Notes: generated from the letters alone by a model not told the origin. A stretch of DNA of 64,000 nt from Enterobacter ludwigii (GCF_001750725.1 NZ_CP017279.1:682001-746000), one strand, 5' to 3'. Shown: positions 9,020 through 17,905, counted from the first letter of the stretch. Program-made: numbers and translations.

Positions 9020-9751
9020 TTATTGCGGGAACCACCGATCGCTGATTTTCTTGTACGTGCCGTCAGCTTTAATTGCTTTCAGTGCGCCATTCAGTTTTTC
9101 CAGCAGGGCTTTGTTATCCGGACGCACCGCAATGCCCAGGCCCGTACCGAAGTACTGTGGATCGGTCACTTTTTCGGTCGCGGTGCCGAGCTGTGGGTTG
9201 GTTTTCAGCCACTCGTTCACCACCGCAGTGTCACCGAAGACACCATCAATACGGCCATTTTTCAGGTCGATTATGGCATTCTGGTAGCTGTCATAGGCCA
9301 CGGTTTTCACTTCAGGATGTTTGTCCTGCAGGTATTTCTGGTGCGTGGTGCCGTTTTCCATCCCAATGCGTTTGCCTTTCAGCTGGTCAAAGGATGTATA
9401 AGCCCCTTTCTTCGCAATGACCACCGCCGAGTTGGCGTAGTACGGGTCGGTGAAGGTGACCTGCTTGCTACGCTCTGGGGTGATGTCCATCCCGGATATC
9501 ACCGCGTCGTATTTTTTGAATTTCAGCGACGGGATCAGGCTGTCAAACGCATGGTTAGTGAACGTGCAGTCGGCCTGCATCTGTTTGCACAGGGCTTTGG
9601 CGAGGTCGATATCAAAACCGACAATCTGGTTGCTGGCATCCAGCGACTCAAACGGCGGATAGGTGGCCGAAACGCCGAAGTTGATTTTATCTGCAGCTGA
9701 TGCGCCAGCGGCGAAAGTGGCCAGTAAAGCGGCCAGAACTAACTTTTTCAT
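9020..9751 (-). CDS. artJ: ArtJ, periplasmic arginine-binding protein
   Basis: The 243-residue protein has a Sec signal ending ASA/A near residue 20 and a solute-binding fold of the type 3 family, and is nearly identical to E. coli ArtJ (INFGVSATYPPFES near the mature N-terminus, GTGLGIAVRPDN near the end). ArtJ binds L-arginine and feeds it to the ArtPQM transporter. It is transcribed alone, downstream of artPIQM, behind a terminator and its own tandem ArgR boxes, so arginine should repress it. The gene looks intact. Confidence 0.97.
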   Translation of the reverse strand: MKKLVLAALLATFAAGASAADKINFGVSATYPPFESLDASNQIVGFDIDLAKALCKQMQADCTFTNHAFDSLIPSLKFKKYDAVISGMDITPERSKQVTFTDPYYANSAVVIAKKGAYTSFDQLKGKRIGMENGTTHQKYLQDKHPEVKTVAYDSYQNAIIDLKNGRIDGVFGDTAVVNEWLKTNPQLGTATEKVTDPQYFGTGLGIAVRPDNKALLEKLNGALKAIKADGTYKKISDRWFPQ

Positions 9752-9818
9752 TGTAATGCTCCCGTCTGTCAGTCTGTCTTATGCGCCGTGTCTGCGGCAT
9801 GGAAATACAATGCCATTT

Positions 9819-9857
9819 AATGAATTTATATTCAATAAAAATGATTAAATATTATTT
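9819..9857. promoter_or_regulatory. tandem ARG boxes (ArgR operator) of artJ
   Basis: The 18-bp box at 9819-9836 contains TGAAT, four A/T bases and ATTCA, an exact match to the ArgR consensus. A second, weaker box (TGATT-AAAT-ATTAT core) occupies 9840-9857. The 3-bp separation is the canonical spacing for an ArgR hexamer. The pair lies 68-106 bp upstream of the artJ start codon, consistent with overlap of its promoter. Confidence 0.85.
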
Positions 9858-9863
9858 AACCCA

Positions 9864-9900
9864 TAAAAAAAGACGGGCAGTCGTTAGACTTGCCCGTCTT
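9864..9900 (-). terminator. terminator of the artPIQM operon
   Basis: A perfect 10-bp stem (AAGACGGGCA / TGCCCGTCTT, 11-base loop) is followed on the minus strand by a run of seven T. It lies between the artM stop and the artJ operator. Confidence 0.88.
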
Positions 9901-9928
9901 CGTCAATAAAATTTATGCAAATCTGTGA

Positions 9929-10597
9929 TTAATTACGGCGCTCAAACGCCAGCGCTTTACGTTCGATAAGGCGCATCATCAACGTCAGCAAACCGTTCAC
10001 CACCAGATAGACCACGCCCGCGGCACCAAACACCATGACGTCATAGGTGCGTCCGTAGAGCAGCTGCCCGTGGCCCATAACTTCCATCAGCGTGATGGTG
10101 TAGGCCAGAGACGTACTCTTGAAAACCAGCACCACTTCGTTGGAGTAGGAGGAGAGCGCACGTTTAAACGCGTACGGCAGCAAAATAGCCAGCGTGTCTT
10201 TCTTGCTCATGCCCAGCGCACCACAGGACTGCCATTGCCCTTCCGGGATGGCACGAATAGCCCCGTAGAACAGCTGCGTGGTATAGGCCGCACTGTTCAG
10301 CGAAAGGGCAATCAGGGCGCATAGCCATGGCTCAGAAAGCAGATGCCAGATAACCGGATACTCCTGCAGCGACGGGAACTGGCCCGGGCCGTAGTAAATC
10401 AGGAAGATCTGCACCAGCAGCGGTGTACCGGTGAACAAGGTAATGTAGGCTCGCACAATCCATACCAGCACCGGCGTTTTTAGCGTCAGGACGATGGTAA
10501 AGATCAACGCCAGGATCAGCGCCACGATGATCGATGCGACGGTCAGCGTCAGGCTGGTGTGCAGCCCTTTCATCAGCTCCGGAAAATAGTCAAGCAT
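9929..10597 (-). CDS. artM: ArtM, arginine transporter permease
   Basis: At 222 residues this inner-membrane permease equals E. coli ArtM. It has about five hydrophobic helices and the permease loop around GALGMSKKDTLAILLPYAF, which contacts the ATPase. With ArtQ it forms the channel for L-arginine, energised by ArtP. The ATG shares one base with the artQ stop (TGATG), suggesting coupled translation. It is the last gene of the artPIQM operon. Confidence 0.97.
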   Translation of the reverse strand: MLDYFPELMKGLHTSLTLTVASIIVALILALIFTIVLTLKTPVLVWIVRAYITLFTGTPLLVQIFLIYYGPGQFPSLQEYPVIWHLLSEPWLCALIALSLNSAAYTTQLFYGAIRAIPEGQWQSCGALGMSKKDTLAILLPYAFKRALSSYSNEVVLVFKSTSLAYTITLMEVMGHGQLLYGRTYDVMVFGAAGVVYLVVNGLLTLMMRLIERKALAFERRN

Positions 10598-11313
10598 CAG
10601 CCTGGTCTCCGTTCAAAGCGCGTCGCACGCAGATCAATGCGCTTGAGGATGTACTGACTCACCAGCGTGATCACCAGGTAGATAGCCGCCGCCACGATGT
10701 ACCAGGTAAACGGCTCCTGGGTACGGGTCGCGATACTTTTGGTTTGCAGCATTAAATCGTTCACGCTGATCAGGCTTACCAGCGCGGTATCTTTCAGCAG
10801 CACCAGCCACTGGTTACCCAGCCCGGGCAGCGCATGACGCCACATCTGCGGCATCACCAGACGGAAGAAAATCGCCGATTTCGACAAGCCTAACGCCTGG
10901 CCAGACTCCCACTGTCCCTGCGGAACCGCTTTCAGCGCACCGCGCAGGGTTTGCGAAGCATACGCGGAATAGAGCAGAGAGAGGGCAATCACGCCGCACA
11001 GGAACGGGCTGACGTCAAAGTTCTCAATCTGCATCTGCACCGGGATCTGCACCACACCCAGATTGAGGGTGAAGCCGTCCGACAGCGTTAACAGCAGCTG
11101 CGAGGAGCCAAAATAGATAAACAGGACCACCAGAATTTCAGGCAGCCCGCGCAGCACGGTGACCAGCGCTGAGCCGGCCCATGCGACAGGGAACCATTTT
11201 GCTGATTCCCATACCGCAAAGATCATCGCCAGCACAAGGCCGATAATCAATGCGCAAACGGCAAGGCCGACGGTCATCCCGGCGGCGCTTGCTAAAGGAA
11301 AAATTTCATTCAT
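10597..11313 (-). CDS. artQ: ArtQ, arginine transporter permease
   Basis: The 238-residue polytopic membrane protein corresponds to E. coli ArtQ in length and sequence. It shows HisM/HisQ-type permease features, including the ATPase-docking loop near [19 protein letters not shown]. It partners ArtM. The gene starts 6 bp after the artI stop and overlaps artM by one base, as expected for a compact operon. Confidence 0.97.
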   Translation of the reverse strand: MNEIFPLASAAGMTVGLAVCALIIGLVLAMIFAVWESAKWFPVAWAGSALVTVLRGLPEILVVLFIYFGSSQLLLTLSDGFTLNLGVVQIPVQMQIENFDVSPFLCGVIALSLLYSAYASQTLRGALKAVPQGQWESGQALGLSKSAIFFRLVMPQMWRHALPGLGNQWLVLLKDTALVSLISVNDLMLQTKSIATRTQEPFTWYIVAAAIYLVITLVSQYILKRIDLRATRFERRPG

Positions 11314-11319
11314 CAGGAA

Positions 11320-12051
11320 TTACTTCTGGAACCATTTTTTGTAGATGGTTTCGTAGGTGCCGTCTTTCTTCACTTTTTCCAGCGCAGCGTTGAATTTCTG
11401 CTGCAGCTCAGTGTTGCCCTGACGAACGGCAATACCCAGACCCGTGCCGAAGTAATCCTTGTCGGTCACTTTATCGCCCACTGGCGCCAGTTTATCGTTG
11501 GCTTTCAGCCACTCGGTCACCACGGCGGTGTCGCCGAACACGCCATCAATACGGCCGTTCTGCAGATCCAGCTTCGCATTCTGGTAGCTGTCATACGGAA
11601 CGGTGGTGATTTCCGGGTGTTTATCCATGATGAATTTCTGGTGCGTGGTGCCGTTCTGCACGCCCACTTTCTTGCCTTTCAGCTGATCAACCGACGTGAA
11701 TTTGCCTTTCTGACCAATAAACAGGGCAGAGTTGTCGTAGTAAGGGGTGGTGAACAGAACCTGTTTTTCGCGCTCAGGGGTGATATCCATTCCGGCCATA
11801 ACGGCGTCGATACGGCGGAACTTCAGGCTTGGGATCAGGCTGTCGAACGCCTGGTTGCTGAAGGTACAGGTTGCGTCGATCTCTTTACACAGGGCGTTTG
11901 CCAGATCCACGTCAAAGCCGACAATTTTATTGTTCGCATCAATGGATTCAAACGGAGGATAAGACGCTTCAGTCGCGAAACGAATCGTCTGGGCTGCGGT
12001 AGCGGAAAGGGTGACGCTGGCGAGCAGCGCGGCAAGTAATACTTTTTTCAT
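11320..12051 (-). CDS. artI: ArtI, periplasmic arginine/basic amino acid-binding protein
   Basis: The ATG at 12051 gives 243 residues starting MKKVLLAALLAS, the length of E. coli ArtI; an in-frame extension upstream adds eight non-signal residues and is not conserved. It has a Sec signal ending ATA/A near residue 19 and a type 3 solute-binding domain closely related to ArtJ. Its ligand range in E. coli is less clear than that of ArtJ, although it sits inside the transporter operon. It follows artP by 20 bp. Confidence 0.96.
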   Translation of the reverse strand: MKKVLLAALLASVTLSATAAQTIRFATEASYPPFESIDANNKIVGFDVDLANALCKEIDATCTFSNQAFDSLIPSLKFRRIDAVMAGMDITPEREKQVLFTTPYYDNSALFIGQKGKFTSVDQLKGKKVGVQNGTTHQKFIMDKHPEITTVPYDSYQNAKLDLQNGRIDGVFGDTAVVTEWLKANDKLAPVGDKVTDKDYFGTGLGIAVRQGNTELQQKFNAALEKVKKDGTYETIYKKWFQK

Positions 12052-12071
12052 TATCATTTCCCCTGACACAA

Positions 12072-12800
12072 TCAATGAGATAAATAGTTTTTGAACGCAT
12101 CGGTTTGCGGGTTTGAGAAGCAGCTCGCATCACCTTGCTCAACGATATACCCGTTTTCCATGTAGACCACGCGGCTGGCCGTTTTGCGCGCCACTTCCAC
12201 TTCATGGGTTACGATGACCTGAGTAATATGGGTTTCCGCCAGCTCGCGAATGATGCTCACGATCTGGGCAGTAATTTCGGGATCCAGCGCCGCGGTCGGT
12301 TCATCAAACAGCAGTACCGCAGGCTCCATCATCAGCGCACGGGCAATCGCCACACGTTGCTGCTGACCACCGGACAGGTGCAGCGGATAGCGGTCGCTGT
12401 AAGGCTTAAGGCGCAGACGCTCCAGCAGCTTATCCGCACGCGCGATCGCCTGATCTTTACTTAAGCCCAGCACGCGGCACGGGGCTTCGATCAGGTTTTG
12501 CAGTACGGTCAGATGCGGCCAGAGATTGTATTGCTGGAAGACCATGCCAACGTTTTGACGCAGTTCACGAATCGCTTTATCAGACGGTGTTTTCGCGAAA
12601 TCAAAATGGTTACCGGCGATAGCCAGCGTACCCGAACGGGGCATTTCAAGCAGATTAAGGACACGCAGAAGGGAGCTTTTACCTGCACCGCTTGGGCCAA
12701 GCAAAACCAGCGTTTCGCCTTCCGGGCAGTCCAGCGTGATGTCAAACAGCGCCTGGTGTGCGCCGTAGAAGCAGTTAATGCCGTTTAGTTTAATACTCAT
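12072..12800 (-). CDS. artP: ArtP, arginine transporter ATPase
   Basis: This 242-residue ABC ATPase matches E. coli ArtP in length. Walker [10 protein letters not shown], the signature LSGGQQQR, Walker B VLLFDEP and the switch histidine (IVTHE) are all present. It energises arginine uptake by ArtQM. It is the first gene of artPIQM, with candidate ArgR boxes upstream at 12862-12900. Confidence 0.97.
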   Translation of the reverse strand: MSIKLNGINCFYGAHQALFDITLDCPEGETLVLLGPSGAGKSSLLRVLNLLEMPRSGTLAIAGNHFDFAKTPSDKAIRELRQNVGMVFQQYNLWPHLTVLQNLIEAPCRVLGLSKDQAIARADKLLERLRLKPYSDRYPLHLSGGQQQRVAIARALMMEPAVLLFDEPTAALDPEITAQIVSIIRELAETHITQVIVTHEVEVARKTASRVVYMENGYIVEQGDASCFSNPQTDAFKNYLSH

Positions 12801-12861
12801 CGGGGCAGTCTTTACTCATCCAGGCAATCTATAGCAATTGAGGCCGCAGATAGTACCGTTG

Positions 12862-12900
12862 ACAGAATAGTTATGCAATATTTCTGCGTTAAAAGTTAAA
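12862..12900. promoter_or_regulatory. candidate tandem ARG boxes of artPIQM
   Basis: Read on the minus strand, 12862-12879 has TGCAT-AACT-ATTCT, close to the ArgR consensus. A weaker partner lies at 12883-12900 (TGCGT-TAAA-AGTTA on the plus strand), again separated by 3 bp. The match is clearly poorer than at artJ, but the arrangement and the 60-100 bp distance to artP support it. Confidence 0.5.
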
Positions 12901-12961
12901 TATAACCCGCAATACCCTCTAAACATAGCACAAAATAGCGAGCGGCAATGTCGGCGAGTAT

Positions 12962-12996
12962 AAATGTCGGCATTCCGCATGAAATGCCGCACATTT
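12962..12996 (-). terminator. possible ybjP terminator
   Basis: An interrupted stem (AAATGT/ACATTT outside, GGCATT/AATGCC inside, small internal loop) lies just downstream of ybjP on the minus strand. It lacks a strong T run. Confidence 0.4.
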
Positions 12997-13026
12997 TACG
13001 GGGTTAACGCTTTTTAAACGGGAGGC

Positions 13027-13545
13027 TTAGCGGTTTTCAATTGACTGGCGGAGCGTGCCTGCCGGGGCGTGAACGTTGCCACCGACGTACCTTACGTCGT
13101 CCACCGCCCAGCACTGACCTTCACGGATCATCAGCACTTCATCCTGCCAGGTCTGGGTTCCCTGTGTCAGTTTGACGCGCAGGGGAATGTTTCGCGCATC
13201 GGTGTTTGGGATCGTTGAAGCACTGGTGACCTCGGCGCTGTCAGGCAGCGTGGCGCGGCTGGAGAACGGATCGGATTTAAGCAGCGCGTTATGCTGCGGA
13301 TCGCGGGTGGCGTCGCTCAGCAGTTTCGCCAGGCCGTCACTCAGATACGGTCGCAGGGCGGTAATATCATTGCTACGGTGCTGTATGCGGTAATCATAGA
13401 ACTGTTGCGCCACGGTATCCGGGCCGCCCTCAATGCATGGGCCGCTGCGGGTACCAATATCCTTAAAGGCTGGCGTGACCGTGGTGGTGCAGGCGCTGAG
13501 CACCAGCGCGCAGGGCACGAAAAGTGTTAAAGCTGAATAGCGCAT
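13027..13545 (-). CDS. ybjP: YbjP lipoprotein
   Basis: The 172-residue protein has a lipoprotein signal with lipobox LSAC, lipidated cysteine at residue 19. It is similar throughout to E. coli YbjP (DUF3828 type), sharing GGPDTVAQQFYDYRIQHRSN and the C-terminus GTLRQSIENR. The residue after the cysteine is Thr, so the Asp retention signal is absent and outer-membrane localisation is expected. Function is unknown. It is transcribed divergently from ybjQ and in the same direction as artP, with a possible terminator between. Confidence 0.92.
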   Translation of the reverse strand: MRYSALTLFVPCALVLSACTTTVTPAFKDIGTRSGPCIEGGPDTVAQQFYDYRIQHRSNDITALRPYLSDGLAKLLSDATRDPQHNALLKSDPFSSRATLPDSAEVTSASTIPNTDARNIPLRVKLTQGTQTWQDEVLMIREGQCWAVDDVRYVGGNVHAPAGTLRQSIENR

Positions 13546-13642
13546 GTTGATTTCCTTATTTATTAACTATCCTTTCAATCATAGCGTAACGAACCGATAA
13601 TGCTGTACCTAAGGCATTGAACGCTAAAGAAGGAGAGAAAGT

Positions 13643-13966
13643 ATGCAGTTTTCAACAACGCCTACCCTGGAAGGGCAACCTATTACCGAGTACTGCGGCG
13701 TGGTCACCGGCGAAGCCATACTGGGCGCGAACATTTTCCGGGACTTCTTTGCCGGCATTCGCGATATCGTGGGGGGACGTTCTGGCGCGTATGAGAAAGA
13801 GCTGCGCAAAGCCCGCGAAATTGCGTTTAAAGAGCTTGGCGAACAGGCCAAGGCGCTGGGTGCAGATGCCGTGGTAGGTATCGATATTGACTACGAAACG
13901 GTCGGTAAAGATGCCAGCATGCTGATGGTGAGCGTAAGCGGTACGGCGGTGAAAACCCGTCGATGA
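13643..13966 (+). CDS. ybjQ: YbjQ, UPF0145 family protein
   Basis: This 107-residue cytoplasmic protein belongs to the YbjQ/UPF0145 family of small, probably oligomeric proteins; length and sequence agree with E. coli YbjQ. The conserved core [15 protein letters not shown] is present. Its molecular role is unknown. An AAGGAGAGAAAG Shine-Dalgarno precedes the ATG. Its stop overlaps the amiD start (ATGA), indicating an operon. Confidence 0.95.
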   Translation: MQFSTTPTLEGQPITEYCGVVTGEAILGANIFRDFFAGIRDIVGGRSGAYEKELRKAREIAFKELGEQAKALGADAVVGIDIDYETVGKDASMLMVSVSGTAVKTRR

Positions 13967-14793
13967 AGCGCTCGCTTGCCACACTCCTGCTGGCGCTGTT
14001 GCTGGCAGGGTGCGCCACGGAAAAAGGCATTATTGATAAAGGTGCCTATGAGCTGGATACCCGCCATCAGGCCCAGGCGGCTTACCCGCGTATAAAGGTG
14101 CTGGTGATCCACTACACCGCCGATGACTTTGACAGCTCGCTGGCGACGTTAACCGACAAGAATGTCAGCTCTCACTACCTGATCCCCGCCAAACCGCCTG
14201 CCCCTGAGGGCAAACCGCGTATCTGGCAGCTGGTACCGGAGAGCGAACTGGCATGGCATGCCGGCATCAGCTTCTGGCGTGGCACCAACCGTATTAATGA
14301 CACCTCCGTGGGGATTGAGCTGGAAAACCGGGGCTGGCAAAAAACGGCGGGAGTAAAACACTTCACCCCGTTCGAGCCGGTGCAAATTGCTGCTCTGATC
14401 CCGCTCGCCAAAGACATTATCGCCCGCTACGACATTAAGCCGCAGAACGTCGTCGCGCACTCTGATATTGCCCCCCAGCGTAAAGACGATCCCGGCCCGC
14501 TGTTTCCCTGGCGCGAACTGGCGCAGCAGGGAATGGGTGCCTGGCCCGATCCGGACCGCGTCAACTTTTATCTCAATGGGCAGCCACGCTATCAGGAAGT
14601 GGACAGCGCACTGCTGCTCGATCTGTTAGCGCGGTATGGCTATGAAGTGCCTGAGGCTGCCACAGCCCAGCAGCAGAAAAGAGTGATTACCGCGTTTCAA
14701 ATGCACTTCCGTCCACAGCTGTGGAATGGTGTGGCTGACCGGGAAACGCTGGCCATCGCTGAAGCGCTTCTGGAAAAGTACGGACAGGGGTGA
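13963..14793 (+). CDS. amiD: AmiD, N-acetylmuramoyl-L-alanine amidase lipoprotein
   Basis: The 276-residue protein starts with a lipoprotein signal (LLLAGC, Cys17) and carries an Amidase_2 zinc domain (about 40-190) with likely ligands H50 (VIHYT), H166 (AHSDIAP) and D176. A C-terminal peptidoglycan-binding-like domain (about 200-275) follows. AmiD is an outer-membrane amidase that cleaves the muramyl-L-alanine bond of peptidoglycan and anhydro-muropeptides. It is the last backbone gene before the type II secretion island; in E. coli ybjS follows directly. Confidence 0.95.
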   Translation: MKRSLATLLLALLLAGCATEKGIIDKGAYELDTRHQAQAAYPRIKVLVIHYTADDFDSSLATLTDKNVSSHYLIPAKPPAPEGKPRIWQLVPESELAWHAGISFWRGTNRINDTSVGIELENRGWQKTAGVKHFTPFEPVQIAALIPLAKDIIARYDIKPQNVVAHSDIAPQRKDDPGPLFPWRELAQQGMGAWPDPDRVNFYLNGQPRYQEVDSALLLDLLARYGYEVPEAATAQQQKRVITAFQMHFRPQLWNGVADRETLAIAEALLEKYGQG

Positions 14794-15061
14794 TCCTGCG
14801 GGATACCCCCTCGTGAGTATTTTTCGCGTAATTTAAGTAAGATTAATCTTAAGTACAAACTCAATTCATTTTTAGTTAATTGACTTAAAATTATCCGGAT
14901 TTAAGATGGACACATAGCTTGCTAAGTAAAGCAGCAAATTAACGTAAACAATTTCTACTTTTATTTTCTCCTTGAGTGTTTCATCAGGAAAATATTCCTG
15001 GGTTGAGGCCTTACGTCTTAATCCTGAGTTTTATATTTCACATCTTAAATTGGGTATAATA
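14794..15061. other. AT-rich left junction of the type II secretion/chitinase island
   Basis: The 268 bp between amiD and the regulator gene are visibly richer in A and T than the backbone, as expected of horizontally acquired, possibly H-NS-bound DNA. An imperfect hairpin spans the amiD stop (14787-14807). I see no direct repeat or attachment site that would mark an integration end. Confidence 0.5.
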
Positions 15062-15685
15062 ATGTTAAGCATCTACGGTAAAAAATTACGTCCGCAAAAC
15101 GAAGTCAACGCAATTATTTCTGCAACGTCAGGATTTGAAGAGAAGACGTTAAAAAAGTGGCAGAAAATATCTACCAGTGATTCACAGTATATTCATATTA
15201 TCGTCAGTGGCGACGTTGAGTTCCGCCGCGAATCTGATGAACTGTGCATGTTCACCGTTCAGGGGCCGTGTATATTTGGGCTTTGTTCTATGTTTTACAG
15301 CGCCACGCACATGTATGGCCTCATTCGGTCAAATACCGTCGTGCGCTCGATAAAAAAAGAGGCCTTCGCCCAGCTAATGACTGAAAACAATCTGTGGCCG
15401 GAACTGACGAAAGTGCTCTCCTGGTATATTTGTATGCTGAGCAAGCGTGACGATGTGCTGGTTGCCCGCAGTGCCTATTCGGTAGTGCGCGAATTTTTAT
15501 ACGAGATTAATGAACTGATTGTTCAACATCAGCGTGATATCAACATATATGACTATATTCAGGAATACACCAACCTGGCACGCAGTACCATTATTAAAAT
15601 TCTCTCCGACCTGAAAAAAGGTCAGTATATTGTGGTGGAAAAGGGGCGACTCCTTAACCTGACATCCTTGCCTGAAAAATATTAA
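15062..15685 (+). CDS. IprA/YaiV-like winged-helix transcriptional regulator
   Basis: The ATG at 15062 gives 207 residues, which as I recall is also the length of E. coli IprA (YaiV). The N-terminal part (about 15-110) looks like a cyclic nucleotide-binding-type beta barrel without the cAMP-contact motif. The C-terminal part (about 160-205, NLARSTIIKILSDLKKGQYI) is a winged helix-turn-helix. A TTG at 14972 would add 30 residues; neither start has a good Shine-Dalgarno, so the start is uncertain. The gene is more AT-rich than its neighbours and is convergent with gspB, the two stop codons being adjacent. Local control of the secretion island is a reasonable inference but not shown. Confidence 0.7.
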   Translation: MLSIYGKKLRPQNEVNAIISATSGFEEKTLKKWQKISTSDSQYIHIIVSGDVEFRRESDELCMFTVQGPCIFGLCSMFYSATHMYGLIRSNTVVRSIKKEAFAQLMTENNLWPELTKVLSWYICMLSKRDDVLVARSAYSVVREFLYEINELIVQHQRDINIYDYIQEYTNLARSTIIKILSDLKKGQYIVVEKGRLLNLTSLPEKY

Positions 15686-16282
15686 TTACTCCAGCCGGTC
15701 TCCTTTATGACGTAAAGGGGACCGGGAAATATCCTGCGTTTCGTCAACCGGCGGCGCGGGAATTTTGCCTTGCGAATAATCCTGCTCTTGTTCTTTTAAC
15801 GCCTGCTTAAACAATTCTGTTAATGAGGAACTGTCGCTGCCAGCCCGTGCAGAAGTGTCGGTGTGCGCCCCGGTACCGGGTAACGTATCCCGCGCGGTAT
15901 CGTGCTGAGCCGCTCCTTCAGGCGCCTGCTGCCAGTCGGTATCATCGCCGTTAATCGGCAGATCCTGCAGGGCAGGCATATCCTCATGCACCGGCGCAGG
16001 TTTAGGGTGCGGATGCGGGAAGGGTTTGCTCACATACACATAATGCATATCTGAAAGCTGTGTTTCCGGTCTGGCGCTGCTCGCGTTGATGGGAGCGGGG
16101 GTAGGGTGGCGCAGATCCCAATACACATGCGCGTACAACCCGGCCATCAGCATGGCGCACAGACCCAGGAGTCCTAAAACGGTGTGGGCAAAAACGTGTC
16201 TCAGTCCGGGAAGGCGATATGAAAACCAGACCGCTTCCCCGGTGGTGTAACTGCGCTGAGCCGCAAGGCTGATAGTAGACAT
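15686..16282 (-). CDS. gspB: GspB, type II secretion accessory protein
   Basis: The 198-residue protein has a short cytoplasmic N-terminus, one transmembrane helix at about 30-52 and a proline-rich periplasmic region rich in Pro, His and Lys, the architecture of GspB/ExeB. In Aeromonas, ExeA and ExeB form a complex that helps the secretin pass through peptidoglycan. Its start shares a base with the gspA stop (TGATG), so gspA-gspB is a two-gene operon divergent from gspC. The C-terminal conserved GspB domain is weak here; the call rests partly on gene order. Confidence 0.75.
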   Translation of the reverse strand: MSTISLAAQRSYTTGEAVWFSYRLPGLRHVFAHTVLGLLGLCAMLMAGLYAHVYWDLRHPTPAPINASSARPETQLSDMHYVYVSKPFPHPHPKPAPVHEDMPALQDLPINGDDTDWQQAPEGAAQHDTARDTLPGTGAHTDTSARAGSDSSSLTELFKQALKEQEQDYSQGKIPAPPVDETQDISRSPLRHKGDRLE

Positions 16283-17844
16283 CAGGAATGCTTCTCCTGC
16301 ATTTTAGCATCCGGTATTGCATGCGAAGCCTGGATCAATACGCTCGGCGTGGTGTTGGTTTCCCGCATTAACTGCATTAATGTCTCTTCGCCGGGAATAC
16401 CGTCCACATGCAGATGCATTTTTTGCTGGAACGCGCGGGTGCGTTTCATCATCTCCGCAGTCCAGCGCTGAGCGTGGGTTTCAGGTTGAGAAAGGGCCTG
16501 GCTCAGCTGCTGATCAAGCCAGGTCATCTCTTTGCCGTCACTGGTTGCGCTGATGGCGTCTTTACCTTCCGGCGTCAGGCGGTGCAGTTGCGTATAGTTT
16601 CCGGTTGCATGCCGGTTAAACCAGCTGCGGCTGACCTGCCAGGTCCGGTTATTCATCAGTAAGTCCATCGAGGTTTCTCCGACGCGGGCGACCACCGCAT
16701 AGTTAAGATGATTGCCGGTTTTGAGCTCGCTCACCCACGGATAACCTTCGCCTGCCAGCGCATCCGGAGAGGCATTTCCCTGCTTACACATCAGGTTTAC
16801 CTTCACCGCGTTTTGACACAGCGCATCTTCCGCCGAGGCGTCATACCCCCACATCAGATAAAGCTGATGCATCGCGTCCGGCTGATTGACTATTTCCTTG
16901 TCGATAACCGGCACGACGGGGGCCTGAACGGGGGCGGCCGGGTGATTCCAGCTTATCGGGACCGGCAGCGAAACCGGGAGGCGAGCAGTCATTGAGGCGG
17001 TAAAATACCAGCCGCAAGCCGCGAACAGCACAGAGGCAAACAGTGAAACCGTTGCCAGACGCTTACCCTGTTTTTTCGCGGGCAGCACCTCTGCGGCCGC
17101 CAGGCGTAAATGTCGCGGACTGACCTGGCTTGCGCGTTCGGTCCAGGCCGCGAGCATCGACAGGTGCGCCAGCGCATTCAGTTCACTGATTTTCCCTTTT
17201 GTCATTGCGTGTATCTTACGCACGCGCGCCGGGGATAACGGCGAGCTTTCGCCCCCGTGCTCTTCGCACTGCGCCTGCACGTAGCTGAGATATTCACGGC
17301 AGGTCAGGGGGCGCAAGGTGTGGTGGGTATGCACATATTCACGCAGATCAGATTGCTGTAGCAGCGCCGCCTGATTTTCCGCGCCCGTCAGCACCACCGA
17401 TAAATGACACCCCAGCTCCTGCGCACGGGTGAGCAACATCCCCAGCACCGTCCGGCAGGTCTCTTTCATGGCTTCAGTATGGGAAAAGACCAGCACGGTG
17501 GCCTGTGTTTTCCCGGCTTGCCACTGCTGCAGCACGGTATCGACCGCCTGAATACGGCTGGCGATTGCTTTCGTGTCCGGGCTGAGCTTGTACAGCAGGC
17601 TACTGGCGCTCAGTTTTGGAAACGCGTTGATGGCAAGAACGCGGTTGTCGCTGTTTTTCAGCGCATCGCTGAACTGGCCCAACAGCGAGGTATCGTCGCT
17701 AAAGAGCCCGCATATTCCCGCCTGTTGGGTTTTCTCTTTCAGCAGGTTAAAGACGTCCTGATGATAAGGCACCAGAAAATCCCCGGATAAGCGGGTGACC
17801 TTCCTGAAGGGCGGGGTTTTAAAAGTAAAGTGGCTCTGATACAT
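16282..17844 (-). CDS. gspA: GspA-like protein with a degenerate ATPase domain
   Basis: The 520-residue protein has the ExeA/GspA layout: an N-terminal AAA-like region beginning YQSHFTFKTPPF, a transmembrane helix at about 270-292, a periplasmic domain, and a peptidoglycan-binding motif near 466-490 (TRAFQQKMHLHVDGIPGEETL). ExeA uses ATP and binds peptidoglycan to assist secretin assembly. Here the Walker A position (about 46-57) reads GLFSDDTSLLG, with no GK[ST], and the Walker B position reads VLVFSHTEAM without the acidic pair. ATP hydrolysis therefore seems unlikely. The reading frame is intact, so the protein may have become structural, retaining the membrane and peptidoglycan-binding parts. 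Confidence 0.82.
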   Translation of the reverse strand: MYQSHFTFKTPPFRKVTRLSGDFLVPYHQDVFNLLKEKTQQAGICGLFSDDTSLLGQFSDALKNSDNRVLAINAFPKLSASSLLYKLSPDTKAIASRIQAVDTVLQQWQAGKTQATVLVFSHTEAMKETCRTVLGMLLTRAQELGCHLSVVLTGAENQAALLQQSDLREYVHTHHTLRPLTCREYLSYVQAQCEEHGGESSPLSPARVRKIHAMTKGKISELNALAHLSMLAAWTERASQVSPRHLRLAAAEVLPAKKQGKRLATVSLFASVLFAACGWYFTASMTARLPVSLPVPISWNHPAAPVQAPVVPVIDKEIVNQPDAMHQLYLMWGYDASAEDALCQNAVKVNLMCKQGNASPDALAGEGYPWVSELKTGNHLNYAVVARVGETSMDLLMNNRTWQVSRSWFNRHATGNYTQLHRLTPEGKDAISATSDGKEMTWLDQQLSQALSQPETHAQRWTAEMMKRTRAFQQKMHLHVDGIPGEETLMQLMRETNTTPSVLIQASHAIPDAKMQEKHS

Positions 17845-17849
17845 AACGA

Positions 17850-17905
17850 CTTACCGTCTCTGATTAGGAATAGCAACAGGTCGTGAAATTACGGTAAGGA
17901 GACGG
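17850..17905. promoter_or_regulatory. nested inverted repeat in the gspA-gspC divergent promoter region
   Basis: The sequence CTTACCGTCTC at 17850-17860 is complementary to ACGGTAAG (17891-17898) and, through its second half, to GAGACGG (17899-17905). It lies just upstream of gspA in the 258-bp divergent region, which also contains the gspC promoter. It could be an operator or a leader RNA structure with two alternative pairings. Confidence 0.35.

Noticed and set aside
14787..14824. Possible amiD terminator hairpin
   Set aside because: The stem has a mismatch and wobble pairs, overlaps the stop codon and is 10 bases from a T run. It is too weak to call.
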